From Halobacterium jilantaiense (GTDB taxonomy: Archaea > Halobacteriota > Halobacteria > Halobacteriales > Halobacteriaceae): a DNA stretch of 64,000 nt. The stretch lies in assembly GCF_900110535.1 (NCBI RefSeq), contig NZ_FOJA01000001.1:2267393-2331392 (forward strand), in the 5' to 3' direction. The translations under genes were made by a program, and so were the position numbers. Below are positions 52,321 through 60,308 of the stretch, in pieces (the stretch's first letter is position 1; each line of letters starts with the position of its first letter). Below the pieces are notes generated by a model. The model did no database searches. It had not been told where the DNA came from and worked only from the letters and a program-made list of their open reading frames with translations.

Positions 52321-52995
52321 CTACCGGGTCGCCTGCTTCCACGCCTTCAGTCCCAGCACGTCGCCGTCCAGTTCCTCGGGGACGGACGCCGCCCACGTGA
52401 ACAGGCCGCCGACGTCCTCGGGGTCGCGGCCGCCCATCCCGTGCAGGTCGGTGTCGACGGTGCCAGGGTCGACGCAGCCGACCGCCTGCTCGCAGTCCGC
52501 GGCGAACTGGCGGGCGACGCCCTCGACGGCCGCCTTCGAGACGGCGTACGCGCCGAACCCCTGTTTCGCCTCGCGGGCGACGCCGCCGGTCGGCAGAATC
52601 GCGCGCCCCGACTCGTCCATGTGCGGGAGCGCCTCCCGGACGGCCGCGAACACGCCCCGGACGTTCGTTCGCACGGTGTCGTCGAACGCGCTGTATGACT
52701 CCTCGCCGAGCGGCGTCTCGCCCGCCGAGCCGTGGTAGACGGCCGCGCACGGAACGACCACGTCGACGCCGGACTCCTCGCCCGCGCGGGACGCCGTCTC
52801 CATCAGGCGCTCCGCGTCGTACTCGTCGCGGGCGTCGGCCCGCATCCACTCGGCCCCGATGTCCTCGGCGAACGTCTCGACGGCGTCCCGGTTCCGGCCG
52901 CCCAGCACGACGGTCGCGCCTTCGTCTGCGAACGCGCGGGCGACCGCTTCGCCCACGCCGCCGGCCGCACCAGTCACGACGACAGTCTCGGTCAT
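52321..52995 (-). CDS. Short-chain dehydrogenase/reductase
   Basis: 224 residues. NAD(P)-binding TGAAGGVGEAVARAFADEGATVVLGGR (TGxxxGxG motif), active-site region ILPTGGVAREAKQGFGAYAVSKAAVEGVARQFA with the YxxxK pair, and CVDPGTVDTDLHGMG. The catalytic Ser is replaced in this stretch by Thr/Gly (LPTGGV), which is unusual, so activity may be altered. A TATA-like TTTTA (minus strand, 53021-53025) is 26-30 bases before the ATG. Substrate unknown. Confidence 0.88.
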   Translation of the reverse strand: MTETVVVTGAAGGVGEAVARAFADEGATVVLGGRNRDAVETFAEDIGAEWMRADARDEYDAERLMETASRAGEESGVDVVVPCAAVYHGSAGETPLGEESYSAFDDTVRTNVRGVFAAVREALPHMDESGRAILPTGGVAREAKQGFGAYAVSKAAVEGVARQFAADCEQAVGCVDPGTVDTDLHGMGGRDPEDVGGLFTWAASVPEELDGDVLGLKAWKQATR

Positions 52996-53020
52996 ACCGG
53001 AGTGTGGAGCGCCGCCAGCG

Positions 53021-53025
53021 TAAAA
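53021..53025 (-). promoter_or_regulatory. TATA-like box for the SDR gene
   Basis: TTTTA on the minus strand lies 26-30 bases before the ATG at 52995, the leaderless spacing. Confidence 0.45.
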
Positions 53026-53047
53026 CTCCCGTTACCGGGTGCGGCCG

Positions 53048-53830
53048 TCAGGCCGTCAGCGTCGTCTCGGTGAGTTCGCCGAGCGGCCGCGTCACGTCGA
53101 ACTCGGGCGTCGCCACGCGCACCTGCGTGTCGTCGGTCAGCCCCGTGAACCGCAGGTGGAGTTCGAAGCTGCCGTCGTCCCGAATCGGCGCGGCCTCCCG
53201 CTTGTCGGCGACTGTGGTCTCGGCCCACGCGTAGTCCCCGGCGTACTGCGCGGCGACCTCGCCGGCGACGACGTAGGACTGGTCGCTGTCGAACTCCCCG
53301 CCGCTCAGCGGGAGGTTCTGGTCGCGCCACTCGTAGAACCCCTCGTCGAAGACGTACACGTTCTCGTAGCCGGCTTTCTGGAGGCCGGCCGCGCGCAGCG
53401 ACGAGAGGTGGTGGGGACACCCGCAGTAGCACACGATTCGGTCGTCCTCGCTCCAGTCCGCGATACCGCCGCCGCTGGAGTTCCGGGTCGCGGGGCTCAA
53501 CACCGCGCCGTAGATGTGCGCGGACTCGTACTGGTCCGGGCCGCGCGCGTCGACGAACCGCGCGCCCTGAGTCTGGTGCCAGTACTGGACCGCGTCGAGC
53601 GGCGCGAGCGTGACTGTCTCCCCGTTGGTCTCTGTCGTCTGGAACTGGGACTCGTCGACGTCCCGGGACGCCGGGTCGCCGTACGCGGGCGCGTACCCGT
53701 CGGCCGGGTCGGGGTCGGCCGGGAGGTCCCACTCTTGTCCGGTGTCCGACGAGCCGAACAGCCCGAGACAGCCCGAGAGCGCGGCCGCGGACCCGGTCGC
53801 GCCCGCGGCGAGGAACGCACGTCGTCTCAT
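53048..53830 (-). CDS. Secreted rhodanese-domain lipoprotein
   Basis: 260 residues. N-terminal Tat signal RRRAFLAAG and lipobox ALSGC (Cys 21), then an acidic linker. The middle is a rhodanese-like domain: QTQGARFVDARGPDQYESAHIYGAV, then the active-site loop VCYCGCPHHLSSLRAAGLQKAGYENVYVFDEGFYEW, with Cys where sulfur-transferring rhodaneses have theirs. The C-terminal 75 residues (YVVAGEVAAQY...FELHLRFTGLTDDTQVRVATPEFDV) form a separate beta domain. The lipoprotein therefore acts outside the cell, where sulfur transfer or a redox function is possible. No operon partner. Confidence 0.82.
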   Translation of the reverse strand: MRRRAFLAAGATGSAAALSGCLGLFGSSDTGQEWDLPADPDPADGYAPAYGDPASRDVDESQFQTTETNGETVTLAPLDAVQYWHQTQGARFVDARGPDQYESAHIYGAVLSPATRNSSGGGIADWSEDDRIVCYCGCPHHLSSLRAAGLQKAGYENVYVFDEGFYEWRDQNLPLSGGEFDSDQSYVVAGEVAAQYAGDYAWAETTVADKREAAPIRDDGSFELHLRFTGLTDDTQVRVATPEFDVTRPLGELTETTLTA

Positions 53831-53944
53831 GGCCGAATCGTGGGCGCGTGGGAGGTTAGGCCTGTCGCTGCAGGCACCCGCGTCCGGGAGGCGTTCGCCG
53901 TCGTCTGTCGGGGGAGCGCTCGCAGGCCCTGCGACTCTGGACAG

Positions 53945-53952
53945 TACTTAAG
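53945..53952 (+). promoter_or_regulatory. TATA-like box for the DUF6159 gene
   Basis: TACTTAAG lies 27-34 bases before the ATG at 53979, consistent with a leaderless or near-leaderless transcript. Confidence 0.5.
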
Positions 53953-53978
53953 CCCGTCCGGACGGAGAACAGACACTG

Positions 53979-54860
53979 ATGGGACTTCGCAGCCGCCTCT
54001 GGACCGGCATCGCGCTCGCCCGCGACAGCGTCGACCTCCTTCGAGACAACCCGGGACTGCTGTGGTTCCCCGCCGCCGCCGGGGTCGCCGGGGTCGCGTT
54101 CGCGCTGCTGGCGTTCGGCGGCGCGGTCGGCCTCCTCCCGCTGGCGGCGCTCGCGGACGCCTCCGAGGTCGCGCTCTACGGCGGTCTGGCGGTCGGCTAC
54201 TTCGGCGCGTCGTTCGTCGTCGTGTTGTTCACGGCCGGACTGATGTTCGCGGCGCGGGAGGTCATGGCGGGCCGCGAACCGAGCGTCCGCGGCGGCCTCG
54301 CGGCGGCCTGGGAGCACAAGTCGACGCTGTTCGCGTGGGCGGTGGTGAGCACCGTCGTCGGCCTGGTCGTGCGCGCCATCCAGGAGTCCGACAACCTCGG
54401 CGCGGTGCTCGCCGGCGCGCTCCTGAGCGCCTCCTGGGCGGTCGTGACGTACTTCGTCGTCCCCGTCGCCGTCTTCGAGGACGAGGGCATTCGGGGCGTG
54501 TTCGGCCGCAGCGTCGACGTCGTCCGGGACACCTGGGGCGAGTCCATCGGGGCCGAGTTCGGCCTCGGCTTCGTTCACGGGATTCTCTTCCTCGGCGTCG
54601 TCGCCGTCGCCGCAGTCGTCTTCCTCGCCACCGGAAGCCCGCTCGCGGCGGCCGCCGTCGGCCTGCCGCTGGTCGCGCTGGCGTTCGTCGTCGCGTCGAC
54701 GCTCAACGGCGTCGCGAAGGTCGCGCTCTACGAGTACGCGACCACGGGTGAACCGCCGCAGTACTTCGAGAACGTGGACTTCGACGTCGGCGGCGACGGC
54801 GACGCCGGCCGGACCACTTCGCTGGGTCGGTTCGGCGGCGACCGCAACGACCGAATCTGA
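53979..54860 (+). CDS. DUF6159-type membrane protein
   Basis: 293 residues with about six membrane segments. The N-terminal GLRSRLWTGIALARDSVDLLRDNPGLLWFPAAAGVAGV, the central MFAAREVMAGREPSVRGGLAAAWEHKSTLFAWAVVST, and FEDEGIRGVFGRSVDVVRDTWGESIGAEFGLG match the DUF6159 pattern of haloarchaeal and bacterial membrane proteins. The soluble C-terminus (ATTGEPPQYFENVDFDVGGDG) is acidic and cytoplasmic. Function unknown. Convergent with the cupin gene, 12 bases apart. Confidence 0.8.
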   Translation: MGLRSRLWTGIALARDSVDLLRDNPGLLWFPAAAGVAGVAFALLAFGGAVGLLPLAALADASEVALYGGLAVGYFGASFVVVLFTAGLMFAAREVMAGREPSVRGGLAAAWEHKSTLFAWAVVSTVVGLVVRAIQESDNLGAVLAGALLSASWAVVTYFVVPVAVFEDEGIRGVFGRSVDVVRDTWGESIGAEFGLGFVHGILFLGVVAVAAVVFLATGSPLAAAAVGLPLVALAFVVASTLNGVAKVALYEYATTGEPPQYFENVDFDVGGDGDAGRTTSLGRFGGDRNDRI

Positions 54861-54872
54861 CCGGACAGCCCC

Positions 54873-55247
54873 TCAGACGCGCTCGACGTCCTCGACGGTT
54901 CGGTCGCTGTCCTCGGCGTCGCCCGTGTTCGTCGTGCCCGCGGGCTCGAACAGCACGACCTCGGTCTCCTCGTGGGCGACCGGGCGGTGTTCGACGCCCG
55001 CCGGTGCCACGGTCAGGTCGCCGGGGCCGAGCCGGACCGACCGCTCCTCGCTGTCCGCCCGGTACTCGATTGTGAGGTCGCCGTCCACGACGTAGAACAG
55101 TTCGTCGGCGTCGGGGTGGGCGTGCCAGACGAACTCGCCGTCGAGTCGGGCGACCTTGACGTGCTGGTCGTTCAGTTCGGCGAGCAGCCGGGGCTCCCAG
55201 GTGTCGTCGACGGCGTCGAAGGCGTCGGCGAGCGAGCGCGCGTCCAT
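54873..55247 (-). CDS. Cupin-domain protein
   Basis: 124 residues from ATG 55247. One cupin barrel: KVARLDGEFVWHAHPDADELFYVVDGDLTIEYR is motif 1, with two His and a Glu that bind a metal; GPGDLTVAPAGVEHRPVAHEETEVVLFEPAG is motif 2 with a further His. Small cupins of this type act as dioxygenases, isomerases or sensors; the substrate is unknown. The longer frame upstream (to 55304) is basic and unlike the rest. Confidence 0.85.
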   Translation of the reverse strand: MDARSLADAFDAVDDTWEPRLLAELNDQHVKVARLDGEFVWHAHPDADELFYVVDGDLTIEYRADSEERSVRLGPGDLTVAPAGVEHRPVAHEETEVVLFEPAGTTNTGDAEDSDRTVEDVERV

Positions 55248-55336
55248 ACCCCGACTCGGGACGCCGGCCCCTTGGCTGGTTCGACGCCGGCAGGCGACCG
55301 GCAACGACTAAGCGGCCGCCGGGCGAAGCCACCGCC

Positions 55337-56002
55337 GTGACCTACGACGCGGTCGTCTTCGACAACGACGGCGTGTTGACACACCCGACACCGCGCGACG
55401 TGCTCCGGGCCGCCACCGTCGAGGCGTTCGAGCGCGTCGGCGTCCCGGACCCGGACCCCGAGCACGTCGACGCCGTCCACCTCCACGTGACGCCCGAGGA
55501 CCTGCAGTCCGCGGCTGAGGCCTACGACCTCGACCCCGCCGCGCTCTGGCGCGCCCGCGACGAGACGTTCTCGGAGACGCAGGTCGCGGACATGGAGGCC
55601 GGCCGGAAGCCCCTCTACGAGGACTACGAGGCGGTCCGGGCGGTCGACGTGCCCCGGGGTATCGTCTCCACGAACCAGCACGCGACCATCGAGGCCATCC
55701 TCGACCACCACGGCATCCGCGGGGACTTCCGCTCGTACTACGGCCGCGAGATGGAGCCGGCGAGTCTCCACAAGAAGAAGCCCGAGAGCCACTACCTCGA
55801 CCGCGCGCTCGCGGACCTCGGGGTCGCCCCCGGGGACGCGCTGTTCGTCGGGGACTCCGAGAGCGACGTGCTCGCCGCCGAGAACGCCGGCACGGACTCG
55901 GCGTTCCTCTGGCGCGACCACCGCGAGGGCTACGACCTGAACGCGACCCCGGACTACGAACTCGACTCGCTGCACGACCTCGTGGACATCGCCCAGCCCT
56001 GA
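55337..56002 (+). CDS. HAD-superfamily hydrolase
   Basis: 221 residues from GTG 55337. Motif I FDNDGVL (Asp nucleophile pair), motif II GIVSTNQ, motif III KKKPESHY, motif IV GDSESDV; a helical cap lies between I and II. This is the phosphoglycolate phosphatase/PGP-like subfamily of HAD phosphatases. A TATA-like CTAAG is about 25-30 bases upstream. The DND motif (DNDG) in place of DxDG is normal. Substrate not determined. Confidence 0.9.
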   Translation: MTYDAVVFDNDGVLTHPTPRDVLRAATVEAFERVGVPDPDPEHVDAVHLHVTPEDLQSAAEAYDLDPAALWRARDETFSETQVADMEAGRKPLYEDYEAVRAVDVPRGIVSTNQHATIEAILDHHGIRGDFRSYYGREMEPASLHKKKPESHYLDRALADLGVAPGDALFVGDSESDVLAAENAGTDSAFLWRDHREGYDLNATPDYELDSLHDLVDIAQP

Positions 56003-56037
56003 CAGCAAGTCGCACACGACCCGCAGGTAGCAATCCG

Positions 56038-56041
56038 TTTA
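56038..56041 (+). promoter_or_regulatory. TATA-like box for the YchF-type GTPase gene
   Basis: TTTA within CCGTTTAGGC is 26-29 bases before the ATG at 56067, the leaderless spacing. Confidence 0.4.
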
Positions 56042-56066
56042 GGCGAGAGCCCCCTCCCCGTGAGCA

Positions 56067-57257
56067 ATGAGCTATCGCGTCGGTCTGGTGGGCAAGCCCT
56101 CGGTGGGCAAGTCCACGTTCTTCAACGCTGCGACCAACAACGACGTGCCCGAGGGCGCGTACCCGTTCACGACAATCGACCCGGCGGTCGGCGAGGCGTA
56201 CGTCCGCGTGGAGTGTGCCGCCCCCGAGTTCGGCGAGGAGTGCACGCCGTCGACCGGCTTCTGCGAGGACGGCACGCGGTTCGTCCCGACGAAACTGGTG
56301 GACGTCGCGGGTCTCATTCCGGGCGCTCACGAGGGCGCGGGCCTCGGCAACCAGTTCCTCACGGACCTGAACGAGGCGGACGTGCTCGTCCACGTCGTCG
56401 ACTTCTCGGGGACGACGGACCTCGAAGGCGAGCCGACGGAGGGCCACGACCCCCGCGAGGACATCGACTTCCTCGAAGCGGAACTCGACCAGTGGTACCT
56501 CGACGTGCTGGAGAAGGGCATCGAGCGCTACGAGAGCCAGCACATGGTCGAAGCGGATCTGGAGGCGGAACTCGCCGAGCAGATGAGCGCGTTCCGCACT
56601 AGCCCCGAGGAGGTCAAGCAAGTGGTGCTCGCGCTCGGCCTCGAACTCGACGCCGACACCTGGGACGAGGCCGACAGGCTGGAGCTCGCCCGGGAGATGC
56701 GCAAGCGCACGAAGCCGATGGTGGTCGCCGCGAACAAGATGGACACCCCGGCGGCCCAGGAAAACTGGGCCGAAATCACGAGCGACGAGGACTACGAACA
56801 CCTGGAGTTCGTGCCCGTGAGCGCGCACGCCGAGCAGGCGCTGAAGCAGGCCGACCAGGGCGACGTGGTGGACTACCGGCCGGGCGACGCCGAGTTCGAC
56901 ATCGTCGGCGACCCGAGCGACGACCAGCGCCAGGGCCTCGAATCCATCCGCGAGTTCGTCGGCGAGTTCGGCGGGACGGGCGTCCAGTCCGCCATCGAGA
57001 CGGCGCTGTTCGACGCGCTCGGCGTCAAGCCCGTCTTCCCGGGCTCCGCGAACGGCCTCGGCACGCACGACGGCCGCGTGCTCCCGGACGTCTTCCTCCT
57101 CGAACCGGACGCGACCGCCGAGGACTTCGCGTACGCCGTCCACTCCGACGTCGGCGAGGGGTTCCTGCACGCGCTGGACTGCCGGGAGAACCGCCAGATA
57201 GCGGCCGACCAGACCCTCGACCCGCGGGACGTCGTCGAAATCGTCTCCACGAACTAG
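56067..57257 (+). CDS. YchF/OLA1-type translation-associated NTPase
   Basis: 396 residues. G1 VGKPSVGKSTFFNAATN, G2-region YPFTTIDP, G3 LVDVAGLIPGAHEGAGLGNQFL, and a NKMD-type G4 (VVAANKMDTP), with a helical insert and a C-terminal TGS domain (DGRVLPDVFLLEPDATAEDFAYAVHSDVGEGFLHALDCRENRQI). The family binds ribosomes and is linked to stress; the G4 NKMD form favours GTP, unlike bacterial YchF, which has NxxE and uses ATP. ATG 56067 gives the normal N-terminus. No operon partner. Confidence 0.9.
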   Translation: MSYRVGLVGKPSVGKSTFFNAATNNDVPEGAYPFTTIDPAVGEAYVRVECAAPEFGEECTPSTGFCEDGTRFVPTKLVDVAGLIPGAHEGAGLGNQFLTDLNEADVLVHVVDFSGTTDLEGEPTEGHDPREDIDFLEAELDQWYLDVLEKGIERYESQHMVEADLEAELAEQMSAFRTSPEEVKQVVLALGLELDADTWDEADRLELAREMRKRTKPMVVAANKMDTPAAQENWAEITSDEDYEHLEFVPVSAHAEQALKQADQGDVVDYRPGDAEFDIVGDPSDDQRQGLESIREFVGEFGGTGVQSAIETALFDALGVKPVFPGSANGLGTHDGRVLPDVFLLEPDATAEDFAYAVHSDVGEGFLHALDCRENRQIAADQTLDPRDVVEIVSTN

Positions 57258-57266
57258 CAGCCTCCC

Positions 57267-58226
57267 TCAGAGGACCGCGCCGGACTGCAAGAGCGCGATG
57301 AGCAGCGTGAGCGCCGGGACGCCCAGCAGCGTGGTGACGAGCACGCTCGTGGAGACGAACTGGGGGACGCCGAGGCCGCCGTCGCGGGCGTCCGCGGCGA
57401 ACTCGGTCACGAGGATGACCGGCGTGACCGCGGCGGGCATCGCGGCCTCCAGCACGAAGACGCGCGCAACGTCTGGGTTCTGGAAGCCGAGCAGGACGGC
57501 GACGCCGAGCCCGACGGCGGGCGCGGCGACCAGCCGGAGCGCGACGGCCCACCCCGTCCGGGTGACAGCCGCGCCCGTGTTCGTCCGCGCGAGCTGGATG
57601 CCGAGGACGAGCAGCATCACCGGGATGGCGGCGTCGCCGACGAGCTGGACGGACTCCATGGCGGCGCTGTCGGCGGCCGGCACGACGCCGAGCGCGCGAG
57701 CGAGCAGCGCGGCGAGCACGGCGTACACCAGCGGGAGCCGGAACACGCGCCGGAGCCCCTCGCGGCCGGCCGACCCGCCGCTCCGGGACGCGGCGTAGAC
57801 GCCGAGCGTGTACATCAACACGGACTGCACGGAGAGGAAGACGACCGCCGTCTGGCGGCCGACATCGCCGAACGCGAAGTCGGAGACGGGGATGCCGAGG
57901 TTCCCCGAGTTCGAGAAGATGGCGACCAGCACGAGCGCGCTCAGGAGTGGCTCGCGTTCGCCCGTCGCGCGACCCACGAGCTCCGCGACCGCCCACATCG
58001 CGAGCGTGAACGCGACGACGCCGACGCCGAGTCGGGCCAGCGTGTCGGCGTCGAGGTCGGTGACGGCGAGGCTGTGGAAGACGAGCGCGGGAGCCAGCAC
58101 GTAGACGACGGCCGTGTTCAGCGCCCCCGGGTCGACGTCCTTCGTCGAGTCGAGCGCGTAGCCGACGCCGGCGATGGCGACGATGGGGCCGACCGCGCCG
58201 AGGAAGATGCCGGCGAGGTCGACCAT
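57267..58226 (-). CDS. AEC-family membrane transporter
   Basis: 319 residues with about ten membrane segments in two inverted halves, the auxin efflux carrier fold. Visible: ILGAVGPIVAIAGVGYAL-like start (FLGAVGPIVAIAGVGYAL), NTAVVYVLAPALVFHSL, FSNSGNLGIPVSDFAFG (conserved NSGNxGxP), and the C-terminal EAAMPAAVTPVILVTEFAAD. Such carriers move organic anions. The ATG at 58226 is chosen because it starts the hydrophobic N-terminus; the longer frame is basic. Substrate unknown. Confidence 0.88.
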   Translation of the reverse strand: MVDLAGIFLGAVGPIVAIAGVGYALDSTKDVDPGALNTAVVYVLAPALVFHSLAVTDLDADTLARLGVGVVAFTLAMWAVAELVGRATGEREPLLSALVLVAIFSNSGNLGIPVSDFAFGDVGRQTAVVFLSVQSVLMYTLGVYAASRSGGSAGREGLRRVFRLPLVYAVLAALLARALGVVPAADSAAMESVQLVGDAAIPVMLLVLGIQLARTNTGAAVTRTGWAVALRLVAAPAVGLGVAVLLGFQNPDVARVFVLEAAMPAAVTPVILVTEFAADARDGGLGVPQFVSTSVLVTTLLGVPALTLLIALLQSGAVL

Positions 58227-58399
58227 CAGGCCGCCCTCCGGAGCCGGCGGCCGGTCGACGCGACGCGATTCGAGCGCACGACCCGAGCGTCGTCGGTCGT
58301 GCATTTCACCGTTACGCCACCGGCACGCTGGACGGCCGCCAGCGCCCTCAGGTCGGCGGGACCGACGCGTTCACGGTGGTGGCTGCCGAGTCTCTCGAC

Positions 58400-58729
58400 G
58401 TGAACCCCTGGCTGGTGCTGTTCGTCGCGGGACTGTTCGAGGCGGTGTGGGCCGTCGGGCTGGCGTACGCGGACGGCTTCACCGAGCCGCTGCCGTCGGT
58501 CGTGACGCTCGCGGCGATGGCGGTCTCGGTCTACCTGCTCGCGCAGGCGGTCCAGGAGCTCCCCGTCGGCACGGCGTACGCCGTCTGGACGGGCATCGGC
58601 GCGGTGACGACCGCGGGCTTTGGCGTCTATCTCTTCGACGAGTCGGTGTCAGCGCTCCGGCTCGCCTGCATCCTCCTGGTCGTCGTCGGCATCGCGGGCC
58701 TCCAGGTGACTGGCAGCCACGCCGGGTAG
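58400..58729 (+). CDS. Small multidrug resistance (SMR) family transporter
   Basis: 109 residues from GTG 58400. This start puts the essential membrane-embedded Glu at residue 14 (VNPWLVLFVAGLFEAVWAVGL), as in EmrE and Gdx, and is therefore preferred over the in-frame GTGs at 58376 and 58379. Four membrane helices follow, with the GTAYAVWTGIGAVTTAGFGVYLFDESVSALRLACILLVVVGIAGL core. The sequence is closer to the SugE/Gdx branch, which exports guanidinium; a drug or quaternary-amine substrate remains possible. Single gene. Confidence 0.88.
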   Translation: MNPWLVLFVAGLFEAVWAVGLAYADGFTEPLPSVVTLAAMAVSVYLLAQAVQELPVGTAYAVWTGIGAVTTAGFGVYLFDESVSALRLACILLVVVGIAGLQVTGSHAG

Positions 58730-58740
58730 CCGGACGCGAA

Positions 58741-59421
58741 TCATTCCTCGAAGACCACTTCACGGACGGAGACGGCGGTGACGGCGGGCGTGCCGTCGTC
58801 GCCGCGCGCCCACTCCAGGTCGGGCCGGACGTCGTAGGTCTCCTCGCCGCCCGCGAGCTCGAGCGTGGCGGTCTCGCCCTGCGCGAACCGCCGGGCGACC
58901 GCTGCGCGCGCGCCGTCCGCGAACTCGTTCATGCCGTCGGTGTCCTTCCCGCTGCGAACGGCGACGACGTCCACGTCGAGTCCACTGGGACCGGTGTGCA
59001 GCGAGACGCGGAGCGGGACGCGCTCGCCTTCCTCGTCGCCGAGCACGAGCACGGCGTCCTCGGCGTCCTCCAGCCGGTCGATCTCCTCGTCGAGACTGTC
59101 GGCGACTCCGGAGACCGACTCGCCGACGCGGGAGAGCACGCGCTCGGCGAGGCGCTCGCCGAAGTCCGGGTCGAACGGCGAGGGGTCGCTGCCGGCGTCT
59201 CTCCCGGCGTCGGTCCCGCGACGGGCCGACCGGTCGCGGCCCGGACTGGGGTCGCGCTCCTGGCGCGCTTCCCCGGGGTCGGGGGCGCGCGGCGGCTGCT
59301 TGGAGTCCCGGAGGCCGCGGCGGAGCGCGTCCTCCCAGGAGAGGTCCAGCGCGTCCTTGCGGCGCTTCAGCCGCTCGAAGACCTCGTCGTCGTCGACGGT
59401 GATGCGTATCTGTCGGCTCAC
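58741..59421 (-). CDS. Ribbon-helix-helix-like hypothetical protein
   Basis: 226 residues from GTG 59421. The N-terminal SRQIRITVDDDEVFERLKRRKDALDLSWEDALRRGL has the strand-helix-helix pattern of ribbon-helix-helix DNA-binding proteins. A basic, Pro/Gly-rich linker follows, then a helix (FGERLAERVLSRVGESVSGVADSLDEEIDRLED) and a beta-rich C-terminal domain (DAVLVLGDEEGERVPLRVSLHTG). The start is supported by TTTATT 25-30 bases upstream. Divergent from the bactofilin-like gene, so it may regulate it. No family recognised beyond the N-terminus. Confidence 0.7.
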   Translation of the reverse strand: MSRQIRITVDDDEVFERLKRRKDALDLSWEDALRRGLRDSKQPPRAPDPGEARQERDPSPGRDRSARRGTDAGRDAGSDPSPFDPDFGERLAERVLSRVGESVSGVADSLDEEIDRLEDAEDAVLVLGDEEGERVPLRVSLHTGPSGLDVDVVAVRSGKDTDGMNEFADGARAAVARRFAQGETATLELAGGEETYDVRPDLEWARGDDGTPAVTAVSVREVVFEE

Positions 59422-59445
59422 ACCGCTGGCTACGACCCGATGTAC

Positions 59446-59451
59446 AATAAA
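59446..59451 (-). promoter_or_regulatory. TATA-like box for the RHH-like gene
   Basis: TTTATT on the minus strand is 25-30 bases before the GTG at 59421 and supports this start over the ATG at 59463, which lies upstream of the box. Confidence 0.55.
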
Positions 59452-59522
59452 TGTGCGCTTCAACGCACACCCGACTCACAATCGTCGCAAGTTTCATGGT
59501 GGGTGCCGTCGACGGTGGTGGT

Positions 59523-60299
59523 ATGAGCGACACCGCTCGCGGCGACCGAATCAGCGTCTCCGGGACGAGCAACTACGACAGCGTCGACTGCGGGACCTTC
59601 GACGTCAGCGGGAAAGCCACCGTGTCCAGAGACGTCCGAGCCGACGACGTGGACGTCAGCGGGAAGGCCACCGTCGGCGGCGACATGGAGAGCCAGGACG
59701 TCGAGGCCACGGGCAAACTCGAGGTGGACGGAAGCACCGCGGCCGACCAGTTGACGATCAGCGGGAAGCTCGCCGTCGGCGGGAACCTCGACGGCCACGA
59801 CGTCGACGCCAGCGGGAAGCTGTCCGTCGACGGGAGCCTCGTCGCGGCCGACGCCTCGGTCAGCGGCAAAGTTGAGATCGACGCGCTCACAGACGTCACC
59901 GACCTCACGGTCAGCGGCACGGCCGCGTTCGACGACGTGAACGCCGAGACCTTCACCGGCGCGGGGAGCGTGACGGCCGGCGACGTCCGCGCCGACAGCT
60001 TCGACCTGACCGTCGACGGCCGCTCGGCGGTCGACGCGCTGACCGCGACCGACGTGGTCGTCCGGGACAGCGCCCAGTCGGGGTCCTTCCTCCGTCGGCT
60101 CCTCCGCGGCGACGGCGTCCTCGATGTCGGTACCGTCGAAGCCGAGACGGCCGACCTCGACGCCACGCGCGCCGACACCGTCGCTGCGGAGACAGTCACT
60201 CTCGGCCCCGATGCGGAGGTCGGAACGGTGTACGCCGACACCCTCGACGCACACGCCGACGCCACCGTCGACGAGACCCGCGACTACGCGGCGTACTGA
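59523..60299 (+). CDS. Bactofilin-like polymer-forming repeat protein
   Basis: 258 residues. After a short start (SDTARGDRISVSGTSNYDSVDCG) the sequence is made of repeats of about 17-19 residues with a [V/A]SGK[A/L]xV pattern, for example VSGKATVSRDVRADDVD, VSGKATVGGDMESQDVE and ATGKLEVDGSTAADQLT. This is the signature of a right-handed beta-helix, the fold of bactofilins (polymer-forming cytoskeletal proteins, called halofilin HalA in a related haloarchaeon). Later repeats are more divergent, with an RRLLRGDG insert near residue 185. No signal peptide: cytoplasmic. Divergent from an RHH-like gene. Confidence 0.75.
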   Translation: MSDTARGDRISVSGTSNYDSVDCGTFDVSGKATVSRDVRADDVDVSGKATVGGDMESQDVEATGKLEVDGSTAADQLTISGKLAVGGNLDGHDVDASGKLSVDGSLVAADASVSGKVEIDALTDVTDLTVSGTAAFDDVNAETFTGAGSVTAGDVRADSFDLTVDGRSAVDALTATDVVVRDSAQSGSFLRRLLRGDGVLDVGTVEAETADLDATRADTVAAETVTLGPDAEVGTVYADTLDAHADATVDETRDYAAY

Positions 60300-60308
60300 G
60301 CCGCGGCC

